The notes below the pieces were generated by a model. The model saw only the letters and a list, made by a program, of their open reading frames with translations, did no database searches and was not told where the DNA came from. Positions 10,178 to 21,080 of a stretch of DNA of 64,000 bases are shown here, piece after piece. Every line of letters begins with the position of its first letter. The first letter of the stretch is position 1. The stretch is taken from the NCBI GenBank assembly GCA_033032865.1, contig JAWHQI010000738.1, forward strand, positions 204,360-268,359, given 5' to 3'. Both the position numbers and the translations under genes were made by a program. The DNA comes from Dactylorhiza incarnata. Taxonomy: Eukaryota > Streptophyta > Magnoliopsida > Asparagales > Orchidaceae.

Positions 10178-10434
10178 GCGGTCTCCGTCTTGAGACCGCG
10201 GCATGTCTTCTTGCACTTGATTCTCACTGATATTTATGGTACAATCCGGGCGGTCTCCGTCTTGAGACCGCGGCTTGCCCTTGAGAACGTGGCCTGTCGC
10301 CTGGCCTTGAGCCTTGTTTTAGCCTTCAAGATGCAACCCGCGCGGTCTCCAGCTTGAGACCGCGAGTTGCCTTCTAGGCTTGGACCCTGATGGCTTTCCT
10401 GGTACAACCTGAGCGGCCTCCAACTTGAGACCGC
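10178..10434. promoter_or_regulatory. Four tandem 8-6-8 dyads in T1 U3
   Basis: GCGGTCTC-N6-GAGACCGC dyads lie at 10178-10199, 10250-10271, 10342-10363 and 10413-10434 (the last has GCGGCCTC as left arm). Spacing is 72, 92 and 71 bp. The T2 LTR has two (20798-20819, 20869-20890). Confidence 0.85.
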
Positions 10435-10621
10435 GACTTGCCCTGTTGGACTTTGAGCCTGGATAGTCTTCAGTAATTGGAGGCGATCTGAATTGTATCA
10501 GACCGCCCGACCTGTGCTAGTTGGTGTTGATGGACTTTATAAAACCTGAGCCGGTTGACTTGTATCTTCAAACTTCCCGGTCTTCGAATCATTCTATTGG
10601 AAGCGGTCTTCTGGGTAAACA

Positions 10622-10895
10622 TAAATGTCTTATGCCGAATTGATGTGCAGGTCGCGCGACTAGCGATGAATGCTTGAGATTTTTGTCGAACTTTATTTAT
10701 ATGCTGACTATAGGTTTCTGCTTAATCGGTCTGACTTGCCTATGCGCAAGCCATTGTTCTTTCTTGTTATCTGTGCTGCTTTATATGATATAATCCGCGC
10801 GGTTGGACGTCATATCCGCGCCATAGTTTTGTTATTTGCAGATCATTTTCTTATAAGTAGTAAGCATTACGGCGATTCATTTCATACTTTCTAAA
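10622..10895 (+). other. T2 interval upstream of gene B (truncated by T1)
   Basis: AT-rich non-coding sequence that matches the kind of sequence between genes A and B in T3, T4 and T6. The only supported site is the gene B promoter at 10838-10859. Confidence 0.65.
10838..10859 (+). promoter_or_regulatory. T2 gene B core promoter (GCAGATC ... TATAAGTA)
   Basis: GCAGATC at 10838-10844 and TATAAGTA at 10852-10859, with the ATG 44 nt after the TATA start. The same pair with similar spacing precedes gene B in T3, T4 and T6. A start site about 30 nt after the TATA would give a leader of only about 12 nt. Confidence 0.75.
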
Positions 10896-12729
10896 ATGGC
10901 GCGAGCTAAGCAAAAGTCGTCGCGGCCTGAGAAAGTTCACGCGGTCCGAACTGACGCGACTTCTGCTTTTCGATTGGCCAATCATAAAGAATGCCGCTTA
11001 ACTAAAAGCGAGTTGGATGATTTTATTGCAGAATATATGGCTGGAAGCAACATAATCGCTCTGCTTCCTTTACGTGACGAGCGGATAAACTCTTCGTCCT
11101 CTACTAAAATCGCCATTCCTATTGATCATTTTAAATATGGCTTCAGATTTCCCCCTCCTCTTGAATTCATCGCTATTCTCGATCACTACGGGGTTGTGCC
11201 CGGACAGCTCCCGTCGAATTCCATGCCTCTATTTATAGCTTTATCTCGTATCTGCGATCAGAGCGAGTTAAATTTTCGATTTCTTTGTTTTAAAACTTCT
11301 TCTCCGTGCGGTCTACTCCGGATGCCGGAACCTCTGTTTTTAGAGGTCATTTATTTTGGATGCCGGGGAATGAAAGTTGTCAACCTTGTGAACAAGGTTG
11401 CGAGTTGGTCTGAGCGGTATGCTATGTTTGAAGGCCCCCTAGGGCTTTTGCAGGTCAACCCGCAAACGAAGAGTGCGGCGGACTTCAAGTCGGTTAAGCT
11501 TGGAGAAGCTGAGCAAAAGATCTTCGAATCCCTGGAGAACGAGCGACTTGATGTGAATTATTATATTCCATTGTTCGCGGAGCTGGCGGATGTCCACCCA
11601 GAGGATAATAAGTTTCTCCTTAACTCATCATTTTATGACCGCGCGGACTATTCTCTTAAGTTTTAAATTCCTGCAGCTGCCACAGTCGTTCCCTTAAACA
11701 AGCCGGTTACTCCAGCCGCTCTAGTTCTGACCCAGAGGGAGAAACGACAAAGGATATCTGACCAGCAGTGGTCTGAAGAGGAGAGCCCGGCTTCTTCAGG
11801 CGAGTTTGAGTTTCTTCATTCTTGCAGCAATCCGCGCGATCTTAGGGGAAAGCCGACGGTCCTTTGTCATAAGGACGGTGATTGCGTGCAAGTTTCTACT
11901 GCTCTTCCATTTTGGGCGAGCGAGAAGATTAATCGGCATGCATTAGCCGTCGGGGCTGCCATGTATGGCCAAAAAACCCTGAAGAGATTGAAGAAGGTTC
12001 CAGAAGAGGAACTTTCTAGAGTAGCCGCACAAGCTGGCGCATGGGGCTTTGCGACCAATCATTTTATGGCACTTTCGTATAAACGACTGGTATCAGTCCA
12101 TACTTATCTGGAGAAGAAGTTTGCCGACCAGGCCGATGAGAATGCCAAACTTAAGAAGATCATTGCGGTAAGTTTTCGATAAACACTTCGGGCTTATCAC
12201 CTTCAGACCGCGCGACCTGACTTTTACCTTCTTTTTATAGCATCAATACGATATGGATAACCCAGATTTCCAAGATGAGGTCTTCCCACATGTAGCCAAA
12301 GGGATTGATGGTGCTCTGAATCGCCTGCGAGATCGGGACGGCTTGGCCGCGGGTTTTGAAGATACAACCTTCCCGGATCTCTATCCTGGCCTGAAGGACA
12401 AACTAGACGAGATCACCCGCCGAGCTAAAGGGAAGGACAAGGTCGAGTTCAGTGGTAGTGAGGAAGAGAGTAGTAGTTAAGAAGCCGAAAAAGAACCCGC
12501 CACGGTTGTCGAAGGAGAAGAAGATGGCTCAGATGCAGGATCCAGCGATTCTGAAGAGACCGGGCGGTCTCAGACTCACAAGTCGGGCGGCTCAGGTAGT
12601 TCGAGTAACTCGAGTAATAGCTCCTCGGGTTCCTCTACTCCCAGCGAAGGATATTCGCCTGAAGTGGACATTTTCGGTGATGAAGATTCAAGTTCTCCTG
12701 CGACCAAGAAACTCAAGCTGGACGAATAG
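10896..12729 (+). pseudogene. T2 antisense gene B (PF04195-like), broken
   Basis: Three exons on the strand opposite to gag-pol. Exon 1 (10896-11607) encodes the region resembling the 'putative gypsy type transposon' domain (LPLRDERINSS, DHYGVVPGQLPSNSM, YFGCRGMKVVNLVNK). Exon 2 (11677-12167) encodes a helical region (STALPFWASEKINRHALA). Exon 3 (12241-12729) starts DNPDFQDEVFPHV and ends in an acidic Ser-rich tail with SEGYSPEVDI and a basic KKLKLDE end. Intron 2 (12168-12240) is GTAAGT...TATAG at phase 0. Intron 1 (11608-11676) has lost its donor: AT instead of GT. Exon 3 has one TAA at 12478-12480. About 30 codons near 11270-11360 are read in a shifted frame with restoration, giving a non-homologous stretch. 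The function of this protein is unknown. Confidence 0.82.
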
Positions 12730-14603
12730 CTCCTTTTATAATTTTTGAGTTGTCTTTTATTTTTGCACGACCAACGGTTTGATTTTGTTAGCCAGTCCGT
12801 CATGAATCAATGTAAAGATATTCTGGAAATGAAATGGAAAGCTTTTACCTGTCCAGTTGTTTGTTTTTACTTAATTGCGTTCACTGCGGTCTCCTTTTCC
12901 CTTAATTAAGTCGTGCGGTTTACATCTTCAATCTAGATATCAAAAAACTCTTTAACCTATTGTAAGTACTTCATAGTAACCAAGAATAGCTTCAGGCCGC
13001 TGAGAAATCATGTTCGTGTGGCTTTGATCATGCCTTGCTTGATTCGATGACTCCTCATATTTGATTGTAAACCGCGCGGCCATTTCCCGGCCTTATACAA
13101 TCACATTTATGGGACATACCCAGTCATAAGAAGCAGTGGACCAGTTTGAGTGGTCAATACCTTGATTCAGACAACTTATTATTTGAAAGACGTTGCTTGT
13201 GAATATAATCAACAACAAATATACCCGTGTGATTGATATGAATAACTCGGGCGGATAGAAACCCAATCGAGAAATTGAACATAACCAAAGCGCGCGATCA
13301 TAGCCTGGCTTTTCATAATTGTTCTACCAAATTGAGAATGCCAAGTAATAAGTGAATAATCGACAAGCCGCGCGATCCCCACGAACATAATTAGTTAACT
13401 GCTATATCTGTACGATATATATATAACCCGGGCGGACAGGATTTCGGACAGGAAATTGACATAAACAAGCCGCGCGATCTGAGCGGATTCTATTGCTTGA
13501 TTGTGAAGAGCCCGTTATTTAGCCGATTGGATTGAACTGATACTATAATGATAACAGGTTTGCAAAACAGATGATGAGACCGACAGGCCATTATGCCTGA
13601 TCGTCCGATATATGCATTATGCCATTTTACCAAATCCGATCGGTTTGTTTCATCATTAGGCTATCCGACAATTTCGCTACCTGCCTATTTCAAACCGCAA
13701 TATTTAAATGCAAACCGCCCGGTCTGCGATATGCCTGTTAAAAAACCTGTTTCATCCCCATATGGTCTAAGAGGACCTTATGAGATGAGATAACTCCCTG
13801 TAATGTGAAAAAAAAAGAGTAGCTACAAACTCAGATGACTAAATGGGCAGGTGGGCCTAGGCGGCAACCATTGCTTTCCTTAGAGGGTCATAAGAGTTGT
13901 AGAGAAAAAAGAAAGAAGACAAGTACAGACCTAGATGACCAAGTGGGCAGGTGGGCCTAGGCGGCGACCATTGCTTTCCTCAAGTGGTCATGAAGGCTGT
14001 AAGCGACTCAGCTGCTCTCTTGCCTAGGGCTACAAGCCGAGTTGATCAATTGGGCAGGTGTGGTTATGCCGCGGAGGCTATACCGACATTGCTTTCCTCA
14101 GAAAGATCAACCCAGTTGTGGGTCCCACTTAGGCATCGCTTGAGAGTACCTAGGAGTATTCGATGGTCACAGACTAGGATGATCAGTTGGGCAGGTGTGG
14201 TTATGCCGCGAAGGCTATACCGACATTGCTTTCCTCAGAAAGATCATCAAAGCTATAATTATATCCCTCTCGGGCCATGACAGAGCCAACATTCACCCGT
14301 ACCTCCCTTAATGCAGGGGTGCGTTAGATATCAGCCGAGATCCAAGGTTCTGAAGACCACCGCACAGGAATTGACAAGCTACCACTACACGTGTGCGAAA
14401 ACTCCCCGCTACACACGGTCTTCATGGTTTTACGCTAATGACTACAATCCGAGGGGGTTCAAGCAGAACTTGGCGATGTCTCCGCGGTTCAGTGAGGTTG
14501 ATATATAAGAGAGTGTAAAAAGGAAACATCAGACATGGAGAAGTGTCAGTATGCGGCTTCTTATTGAAATATCCAAAAAATGCAGGAAAGTAAAGAAGGC
14601 ATT
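12730..14603. other. T2 spacer between gene B and the end of pol
   Basis: No gene is supported. It is AT-rich with scattered CCGCGCGG or CCGCCCGG motifs (12.9-13.8 kb), then about 100-bp repeats (13833-14245), then a block shared with T4, T5 and T6 that contains CTACACGTGTG and lies just after the pol stop on the sense strand. Confidence 0.8.
13833..14245. repeat. T2 spacer tandem repeats, about 100 bp, four units
   Basis: Units share GGGCAGGTG...GGC, CATTGCTTTCCT and a flanking GATCA or GGTCAT. They begin near 13833, 13930, 14040 and 14178. Two units carry GGGCCTAGGCGGC and two carry a GTGGTTATGCCGC variant. T4 (39985-40380) and T6 (61525-61830) have the same block. Confidence 0.85.
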
Positions 14604-16817
14604 CTAAGGATAGAACCATTTGAGATCGTCACCGCTCCAGGTGCGTGAGATATCTTCTCCTTCACTCGTCTGGAGGCGGTAAGCCCCACTTTTTAGTACT
14701 TCCTTGAAGATGAAAGGTCCAGCCCAATTAGGATTCAGCTTCCCAACATTGCCTGCTCTGGCTGTCGCATCAACTTTCTTTAGCACAATGTCTCCGACTG
14801 CGAAATGTTTTACTCTGACATTCTTGTCAAAATATTTGGCCATTCTCCTTTTAACTTCTTCATGTCTGATGGTTGCCTCGTCCTGAAGTTCTTCGATTAA
14901 ATCCAAACTATACTTGATAGCTTCATCATTTTCATCTATCCATGCTTCTCCTCCTTCTTTTGCATATATAACTCTTGGTGTGATCACCTCAAATTCTACA
15001 GGAACAACAGCTTCCGAGCCATGTGACAATTTGAATGGTGTCTCCCCTGTAGCTGAAGATGGGGTAGTACGAAGAGTCCAAAGGATGGAAGGAAGTTAGT
15101 CTGCCCAATTTCCTCTTTGATTCAAAACTCTTTTCATCAGGAGCTGCTGGATCTGCCTGTTTGCTGCTTCTACTTGACCATTTGTCCTTAGATGATGTAC
15201 TGAGGCAAACCGAAGATCAATTCCCACCTAATCACAAAAGTTGATCATCTCTGGATTATTGAACTGAGGACCATTATCAGTGACAATTGCTAGCAGGATT
15301 CCATGTCGGCAGACTATCTCTCCCCAGATGAAGTTTCTGATAATTTGGGTTGTAGTTCTCGCCAACGCTTTCGCCTCAATCCACTTGCTGAAGTAGTCGA
15401 TCATCACAATGATAAAACGACGTTGGCCGCTGGCTATTGGGAAAGGTCCGTTAAGATCCATTCCCCATACTGCGAAGGGCCATGGCGCAGTTATCGACCT
15501 GAGCGACTGAGCAGGCAAATGCTAAAGAGGAGCGAACTTTTGACACTGAACACATCGCTTGGCAAATGCTTCATCGTCCTTCCTCATGGTTGGCCAGAAA
15601 TACCCATGCCTTAAAATTCTTTTCTCCAGAGTATTCGCTCCTGAATGGCTACCGCATTCCCCAGAATGAACTTCCTGGAGTACGGTTGGGATTTCATTCT
15701 CGGAAACACATCGTGCTGAGGGAGAGATCAAAGTCTTTCTGTAGAGAACCCCCTCTATCAGATAATAGTATGCCGCTTTCCTTCTGAACTTTCTCTTATC
15801 TTTGATGGAATGATGGAACTCTCCTTTTGACAAAAACAGCTCGTAGGGATCCTTCCATGAAGGGTTCTGATCAATTTGCATAAGTTCTGCTTCATCTGTT
15901 GCTGGATGGAAAAGTTCAAAGATCACTCTCCCGGATGGAAGACCGAACTTTGACAACTCATCTGCTTCCTCATTTTGCGCTCTGAGGATGTGCTCGATAA
16001 TAAATGACATGAATCTTCCGATTTCTTTTTTGGCTAATAGCAGATATTTCCTCAGAATCGGCTCCCTTGTCTCATAATTCCCCAAGACTTGAGAGGCCAT
16101 TACCAGTGAATCAGTTCTGACATGTACATACTCTATGCCCAGCTCTCTCGCAAGTCTTAACCCAGCCAAATGTGCTTCATATTCTGCCTGATTATTTGTA
16201 ACTGGAAAGAAGAACTTGATAGCTTGCTCTAGCCTGATGCCATTTGGACTGATCAAAATTACCCCGGCTCCCACAGAGTTTTTGCTAGAAGCCCCATCCA
16301 CATAGATGACCCAAGCTAAAGGAGATTGCACCACTTGCTCAGAACTAGGTTCTGCTGTATCCACCAAGAAGTCTGCCAAGATTTGCGCTTTGATTGCTAT
16401 TCGGGGGATGTACGATATCTCAAATTCGCTTAGTTCAATGGCCCATTTAGCTAACCTCCCTGAATGTCTGGCTTTTCAAGAACATTTTTTAAAGGATGAT
16501 CTGTAATAACTTGGACAGAATGAGCCTGAAAATAAGGACGAAGCCTTCGTGCAGACATAACCAGGGCCAAGGCCAGTTTCTCCAAGATCGAATATCTGAT
16601 TTCTTCATCTTTGAGAATGTGGCTGACATAGTATATTGGAAACTGCCTCTTCTTTTCCTCCCGAACGAGGACAGAACTCACCGCATCCGGGCCGACTCCC
16701 AGATATAAGAATAATATTTCTCCCTCACGGGGACTTTGGAGTAGCGGAGTCAAAGTTAACTGTGCTTTTAGTTGCTCAAAAGCCCTGTTACACTCCTCGC
16801 TCCATTCGAACTTTGAT

Positions 16818-16831
16818 CCCCCCCCCCCCCC
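16818..16831. repeat. C14 homopolymer in T2 pol
   Basis: Fourteen C (G on the coding strand) lie in the RT-RNase H linker, where T5 has a short glycine-serine stretch. It shifts the reading frame. Confidence 0.95.
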
Positions 16832-18478
16832 GTAGTATTTTAAAGAATGGGGCACTTTTATCTCCGGATTTGGAGATAAATCTGCTCAATCCTGCCAATC
16901 TCCGCCCAAGTTGCTGAACTTCTTTGGTATTTCGAGGAGGGGACATATCAAGGATGGCCTTCACCTTATCTGGATTTGTTGCAAGGTCGTTAGGGGTTAA
17001 AAGATGCCCAAGAAACTTTCCTTTGTTTGCCCCACACACACATTTCAACGTGTTTAATTTTAACTTGAACCTCCGTAGAGTAGCGAACGTCTCTACGAGG
17101 TCTTTCAAGTGCAATGAGAATGTTTTACTTTTCAGAAGGAGATCATCAATGTAAACTTCAAGATTCCTGCCTTTTTGATGCTTAAAGACGGTATCCATCA
17201 TTCTTTGGTATGTTGCGCCCGCATTTTTAAGACCGAAGGGCATTACGAGATAGCAGTAACACCCATCGTTTGTGATAAATGAGGTATGCGGGATGTCAGG
17301 TTTGTGCATTTTAATTTGATGATACCCAGAGAAGGCATCGAAAAAACACATAAAACCATACCCAACCGCGGAATCTACTAAGACATCTATCCGAGGCAGA
17401 GGGTAGCAATCTTTAGGATACGCGTTATTAAGTTTGGTGAAGTCCACGCACATGCGCCACTTCCAACCAGATTTCTTAACCATTACAACATTCGACATCC
17501 ACGTGGGATATTGAATTTCAGAAATGAAACCCGCTTTTAGGAGTTTGGAAACCTCCTCCCTGATTGGCAACGCCAGCTTGGTCGCCACTTCTCTTTTCTT
17601 TTGTTGGACGGACTTGAACTCAGGAGATATGCTTAGATGATGACACGCCACGTCTGGATCCACACCTGGCATATCCTCCGCTGACCAAGTGAAGATATCC
17701 AAGTTCTCCAAAAGGCAGGAGATTAGCTCCACCTTCTCCTTCTCCAGCAACTCAGCATTGATAACCAGCTTCTTTTCTTCCCCTTCAGCAATAGGAATTT
17801 CTTGGGTTGCCTGGGCAGGTTCCAGGTGCTCCCCTTCGCGATCTTTTTCTTCCTCAGCGGCCCTTGAGGATTCAGCAATCTCTAGAACTTCAGCCACGGC
17901 CTCGGGAAGTGGAACGTCGGTGATCATGTTGACAGTTCGGGCGTAGCACTCCCGAGCCACTTTTGGGTTGCTTCTAACCCGATACTGCCTTCCTTCGGCA
18001 GCGAACTTGAGAGCAAGGTGAAAGGTGGACACTACTGCCCTGTATGCATTAAGAATCGGCCTTCCGAAGATGGCGCAGTAATTGCTCGGGGCATCCACCA
18101 CCACGAAATTGATTAGCTTTATCACTCCTCCAAGGGAGACCAGAAGCTTTACTGAACCCTCTACTTCCTTCTTCTCCCCAGAAAAACCGTAGAGAGGCCC
18201 GTCGGTGGAAAGAAAAGGCTTTTCGGTCTTCAGGGCTTCGAAAGTTGGGAGGAAAAGGAGATTGACAGAGCTACCCGTGTCAATCAAGATCTTGTGAACA
18301 GTATAGTTTTCGATGACGGCTTTGATGACTACCGCATCGTCGAAAGGATTGGCATTGGGGGGAAGGTCATCCTGACCAAAGGTGACAATAATGCTTTCGG
18401 GGGGAGAACTTGCAGTGGCTGCTACTTCCTGCTTCAGAACTCTCGCAATGCTAGATTTGCGAGATGATTCTGCTCCAG

Positions 18479-18494
18479 CCCCCCCCCCCCCCCC
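18479..18494. repeat. C16 homopolymer in T2 gag-protease linker
   Basis: Sixteen C encode part of a glycine run (CIHGGGGG) before the protease. T1 and T4 have no such run here. Confidence 0.95.
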
Positions 18495-20281
18495 ATGGAT
18501 ACAATAGATGTCCCCCAAGGGGCCCTCATCATTGACTTCAATGCATTCGGCGGAAGGATGAATGTCTCCATAGCAGCCGACGTCTTCAACGTTGGCGCAT
18601 TCCCAGGTTACTTCCACTGTTTCTTTCTCTTCTTTCTTTTCGGCAACTGGCTCAACGGTAGCCTCTTTCCGAACTAAACCCCGGAGCTTTCCTTCTCCCA
18701 GGAGCCTCTCTATTAGCAAGCGGAGGTCCCGACAATTTTCAGTCAGATGCCCTCCCTCCTTGTGATATTCACAGAAGAGGTTCGGATTTCGATTTTGGAT
18801 ATCCGATCTCAGAGGAGTAGGTCTTCTGAAATCTGGCCTCTTCTGAAGAATCTGGACGACTTCAACCATAGTAACATTAAGCGGAGTGAAGGACTCCTGC
18901 GAGTCATCATACTTGGTGGTTGGAACGACCGGAGGTGGTTGCGCAGCATACTGTGGCAGGTATACTGGCATGATTTGCGGAAGGGAGACAGATGGAGCGG
19001 GTGCGATGGCCAATGGCGGTTTCTGATCTTGAAACCGTTGATGGCCCATGAATGGTTGCTTATTTTTGTAGTTTCTTCCCCTTTGGGAACGGGGCTCAAA
19101 ATGGGATTGGTTTGGTGTCGGATGATGAAAAGTTTGATTAGACTGCTCCTTGTCGCTTATCAGCTTGGCCACGTAGCCAGGGTTACTCTTTTCTCCCCTG
19201 ATGAACATATTTGCCAAACTTATCATTTCTTGATAAGTTTTCGGCTCCCGTATGTTTGCTTCAAACTTCAGGGGGCCCTCCCATAAGCCATGAATGAGGG
19301 CAACCCTGTAGTGCTCTGGATCCACATTCTGGACTTCCGTAATCTCTTTCTGGAAGCGGTCTACGAAACGGGCCCACGTTTCGTTCTCCCGCTGTTTTAT
19401 ATCGAAAAGGGCTTCAGGGCCGCTTTTCCTCTTCCTTGAAGTAGAAAATCTTAGCAGAAATTCTCTACGCAGCTAGGCAAAGCAACTGATAGATCTGGGG
19501 TGCAGCCCATAAAACCACTCCCTTGCTTGTCCTTCAAAGGAGGTCACAAGGAGTTTGCACTTAGTTGCATCGGTTAAGGTCCTGAGAGCGATGGCTGATT
19601 CAAAGGCTTGTAGATGAACAGTAGGATCAGTCTCCCCACTGAAAGCTGGCAGGCGAGGCTCTCTGAAATTGTTAGGGGCTGGCTCTCCCCGGACTTCGTC
19701 CACGAAGGGAGAAGTTTCTTCCATATCCTCGTATAGAGGAGCAGGGTAGTAAGCCGCCGAATCCGCGGCTACTCGCGGACAAGCCGCCTTGTAAGAAGAC
19801 CGGGCAGCAACTTCTAGCGGGTATAGAGGGTGAGCAGCGGCCTCAGGCGGATATGACATGCGGGCTGCTCCTTCTGGCAGATAGGACTGGCGGGCTGCAT
19901 GAGAAGCCGCCCCCTGGAAATCCAGGATTCGAGCCGGCATGCTGTGCGCGGCTTCCTGGTAGAAGTTTTGCCTGGACGCAAAACCTTCTTGCTGGGGTTT
20001 GAGGTTGGCGGCTTGTGGTAGCGGGTAAGGTGGAGGTGGAGGAGGAACCCGAGTTACCGCCTGATTAACCGCGGTTTGCTGTGGAATTAGCCGCTCGGTT
20101 AGTAATGCTAAAGCCTGGCTGATCGCCTCAAGTCGCTGATCGGTGGCTCTCTGAGCCCGCTCGGCTTCTCGTTTTGACTGCTCCAAGGCCTCCAACAGAG
20201 AGTCTTTGTTGTGGTCCGAGCGGTCTCTAAGAGGGAACTGACGGTCTGACATTGTATTGAGGATTTCGCCGACAATCCGCG

Positions 20282-20301
20282 ATCTGAAGGTCGCGTGTTT
20301 C
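20282..20301 (-). other. T2 candidate primer binding site
   Basis: Sense GAAACACGCGACCTTCAGAT directly follows the LTR end and is identical in T4 (33969-33988). The complement resembles the T-arm side of plant tRNA-Trp rather than a tRNA 3' end, from memory of that tRNA. Confidence 0.5.
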
Positions 20302-21080
20302 TGTTGAGTCCGAAATCGCACCTCCGAAGGAAATCGGAGGTTGCGGGCTGCCGGTTACTTTTTAGGTGGAGAAAACGAGACCGCTAGCAGCGGTCATGGC
20401 CAGACTTCGGCCGTCACGGCGAATGCCACTCCTGTGATGGGCTTTCCTTTGATTAAGAAGAAGCGGTTACAGTGGGTTACAAGTGCAGGAAAGCTGAAGC
20501 CGACCGGTTAGACAGTTCGCAAGACGGGAAACTCGAGACCGCAGCTCAAACAAGCGAGCTCCTGGATTCGAGAGTGCGTGCCTTAGGAACGTTGCCACCC
20601 CTATTTATAGGCTTGGGGGCCTATCCGAACGGGCAGGGATAAAATAACCGCCTGCCCGGGTACAGGAGAAGTGGGCAGGCTGTGACGGGATACAGAAGGG
20701 AGAAAGAAGAGAAGCCGCGCGGTTTGGCGGCTTGGGCTCCCGGTCTTCTTTTAGCTTGGCCTGAAGATGTAGTGACCAAGGCGAAGGTACAACCTGGGCG
20801 GTCTCTGACCAGAGACCGCGGCTTGCCTTTGGGACTTGTTTTTGGCTGATCTTCATGATGCAACCCGGGCGGCCTCTGACAAGAGACCGCGGCTTGCCTT
20901 TGGAAACCTGGCCTTGATGATCTTCAGCCTTCGGATGTGGTCTGAATTATATCAGACCGCCCGGTTCAGTGTTGGTCGATTCTACATGACCTTTGCAGAA
21001 GACGAACCAGGAGATCTTAGTCCTCAGACCGCCCGGGCTGGAAGAAGTACCATTTCGGAAGCGGTCTTTTTGGGTAAACA
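20302..21080 (-). repeat. T2 5' LTR (779 bp)
   Basis: Plus-strand ends TGTTGAGTCC and GGGTAAACA. The TATA box TATAAATA is at 20609-20602 on the sense strand. Two 8-6-8 dyads (20798-20819, 20869-20890), the GC-rich inverted repeats and the R/U5 hairpins are present. The right edge passes directly into satellite. Confidence 0.93.

Larger units (their letters stand above)
9971..10621 (-). repeat. T1 5' LTR, U3 half with TATA box
   Basis: Continuation of the LTR interrupted by E1. On the sense strand it starts TGTTTACCC at 10621 and runs to the TATA box TATAAATA at 9988-9981, beyond which E1 is inserted. Bases 9971-9975 are the right TGCCG duplication. It holds four GCGGTCTC/GAGACCGC dyads and two GC-rich inverted repeats. 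Bases beyond 10621 match the gene A-gene B interval of T2, not a polypurine tract, so I read this as the outer end of T1 inserted in T2. Confidence 0.85.
14604..20252 (-). pseudogene. T2 gag-pol (Tat type), nearly complete but broken
   Basis: Starts at MSDRQF (ATG 20252). Order: gag; CHHC-type knuckle CEYHKEGGHLTENC (18773-18732); protease DTG (18281-18273); RT with PYTWMSNVV-like start and YIDD at 17153-17142; RNase H; archaeal-type RNase H with D (16298), E, D and D in VDGAS, NQAEYEA, TDS and EADELSK; integrase HHCC; integrase core D (15458), D (15278) and E (15170), spacing D-60-D-35-E; C-terminus ...DDLKWFYP. Breaks are TAG 19475-19473, a frameshift at a 14-nt C run (16818-16831), a 1-nt deletion near 16466 that restores the frame, TAG 15524-15522, TAG 15230-15228 and TAA 15098-15096. 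The dual RNase H is diagnostic of the Tat clade. All core catalytic residues listed remain. Confidence 0.93.
10622..21080 (-). mobile_element. T2: Tat-type element (5' LTR, gag-pol, spacer, antisense gene B)
   Basis: Minus orientation. It has a 5' LTR at 20302-21080, gag-pol at 20252-14604, a spacer at 14603-12730 and antisense gene B at 10896-12729. Gene A and the 3' LTR are not seen. They are expected beyond T1, left of the window, because T1 appears inserted between genes A and B (junction 10621/10622). The right end abuts satellite sequence. Confidence 0.85.

Noticed and set aside
9971..10621. One LTR shared by T1 and T2 as a tandem array
   Set aside because: The sequence beyond 10621 lacks the polypurine tract and gene A expected beside a T2 3' LTR, so nested insertion fits better; kept as an alternative.
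18747..19286. 179-codon plus-strand frame in T2
   Set aside because: Antisense shadow of the gag-protease linker and not present as an open frame in T1 or T4.
16788..19325. An independent 845-codon host gene
   Set aside because: It is the middle of T2 gag-pol in the same frame as the upstream gag segment, separated by one TAG.
20282..20301. A true tRNA-Trp gene beside the T2 LTR
   Set aside because: Only about 20 nt resemble part of a tRNA; no acceptor stem, D-arm or anticodon arm is found around it.
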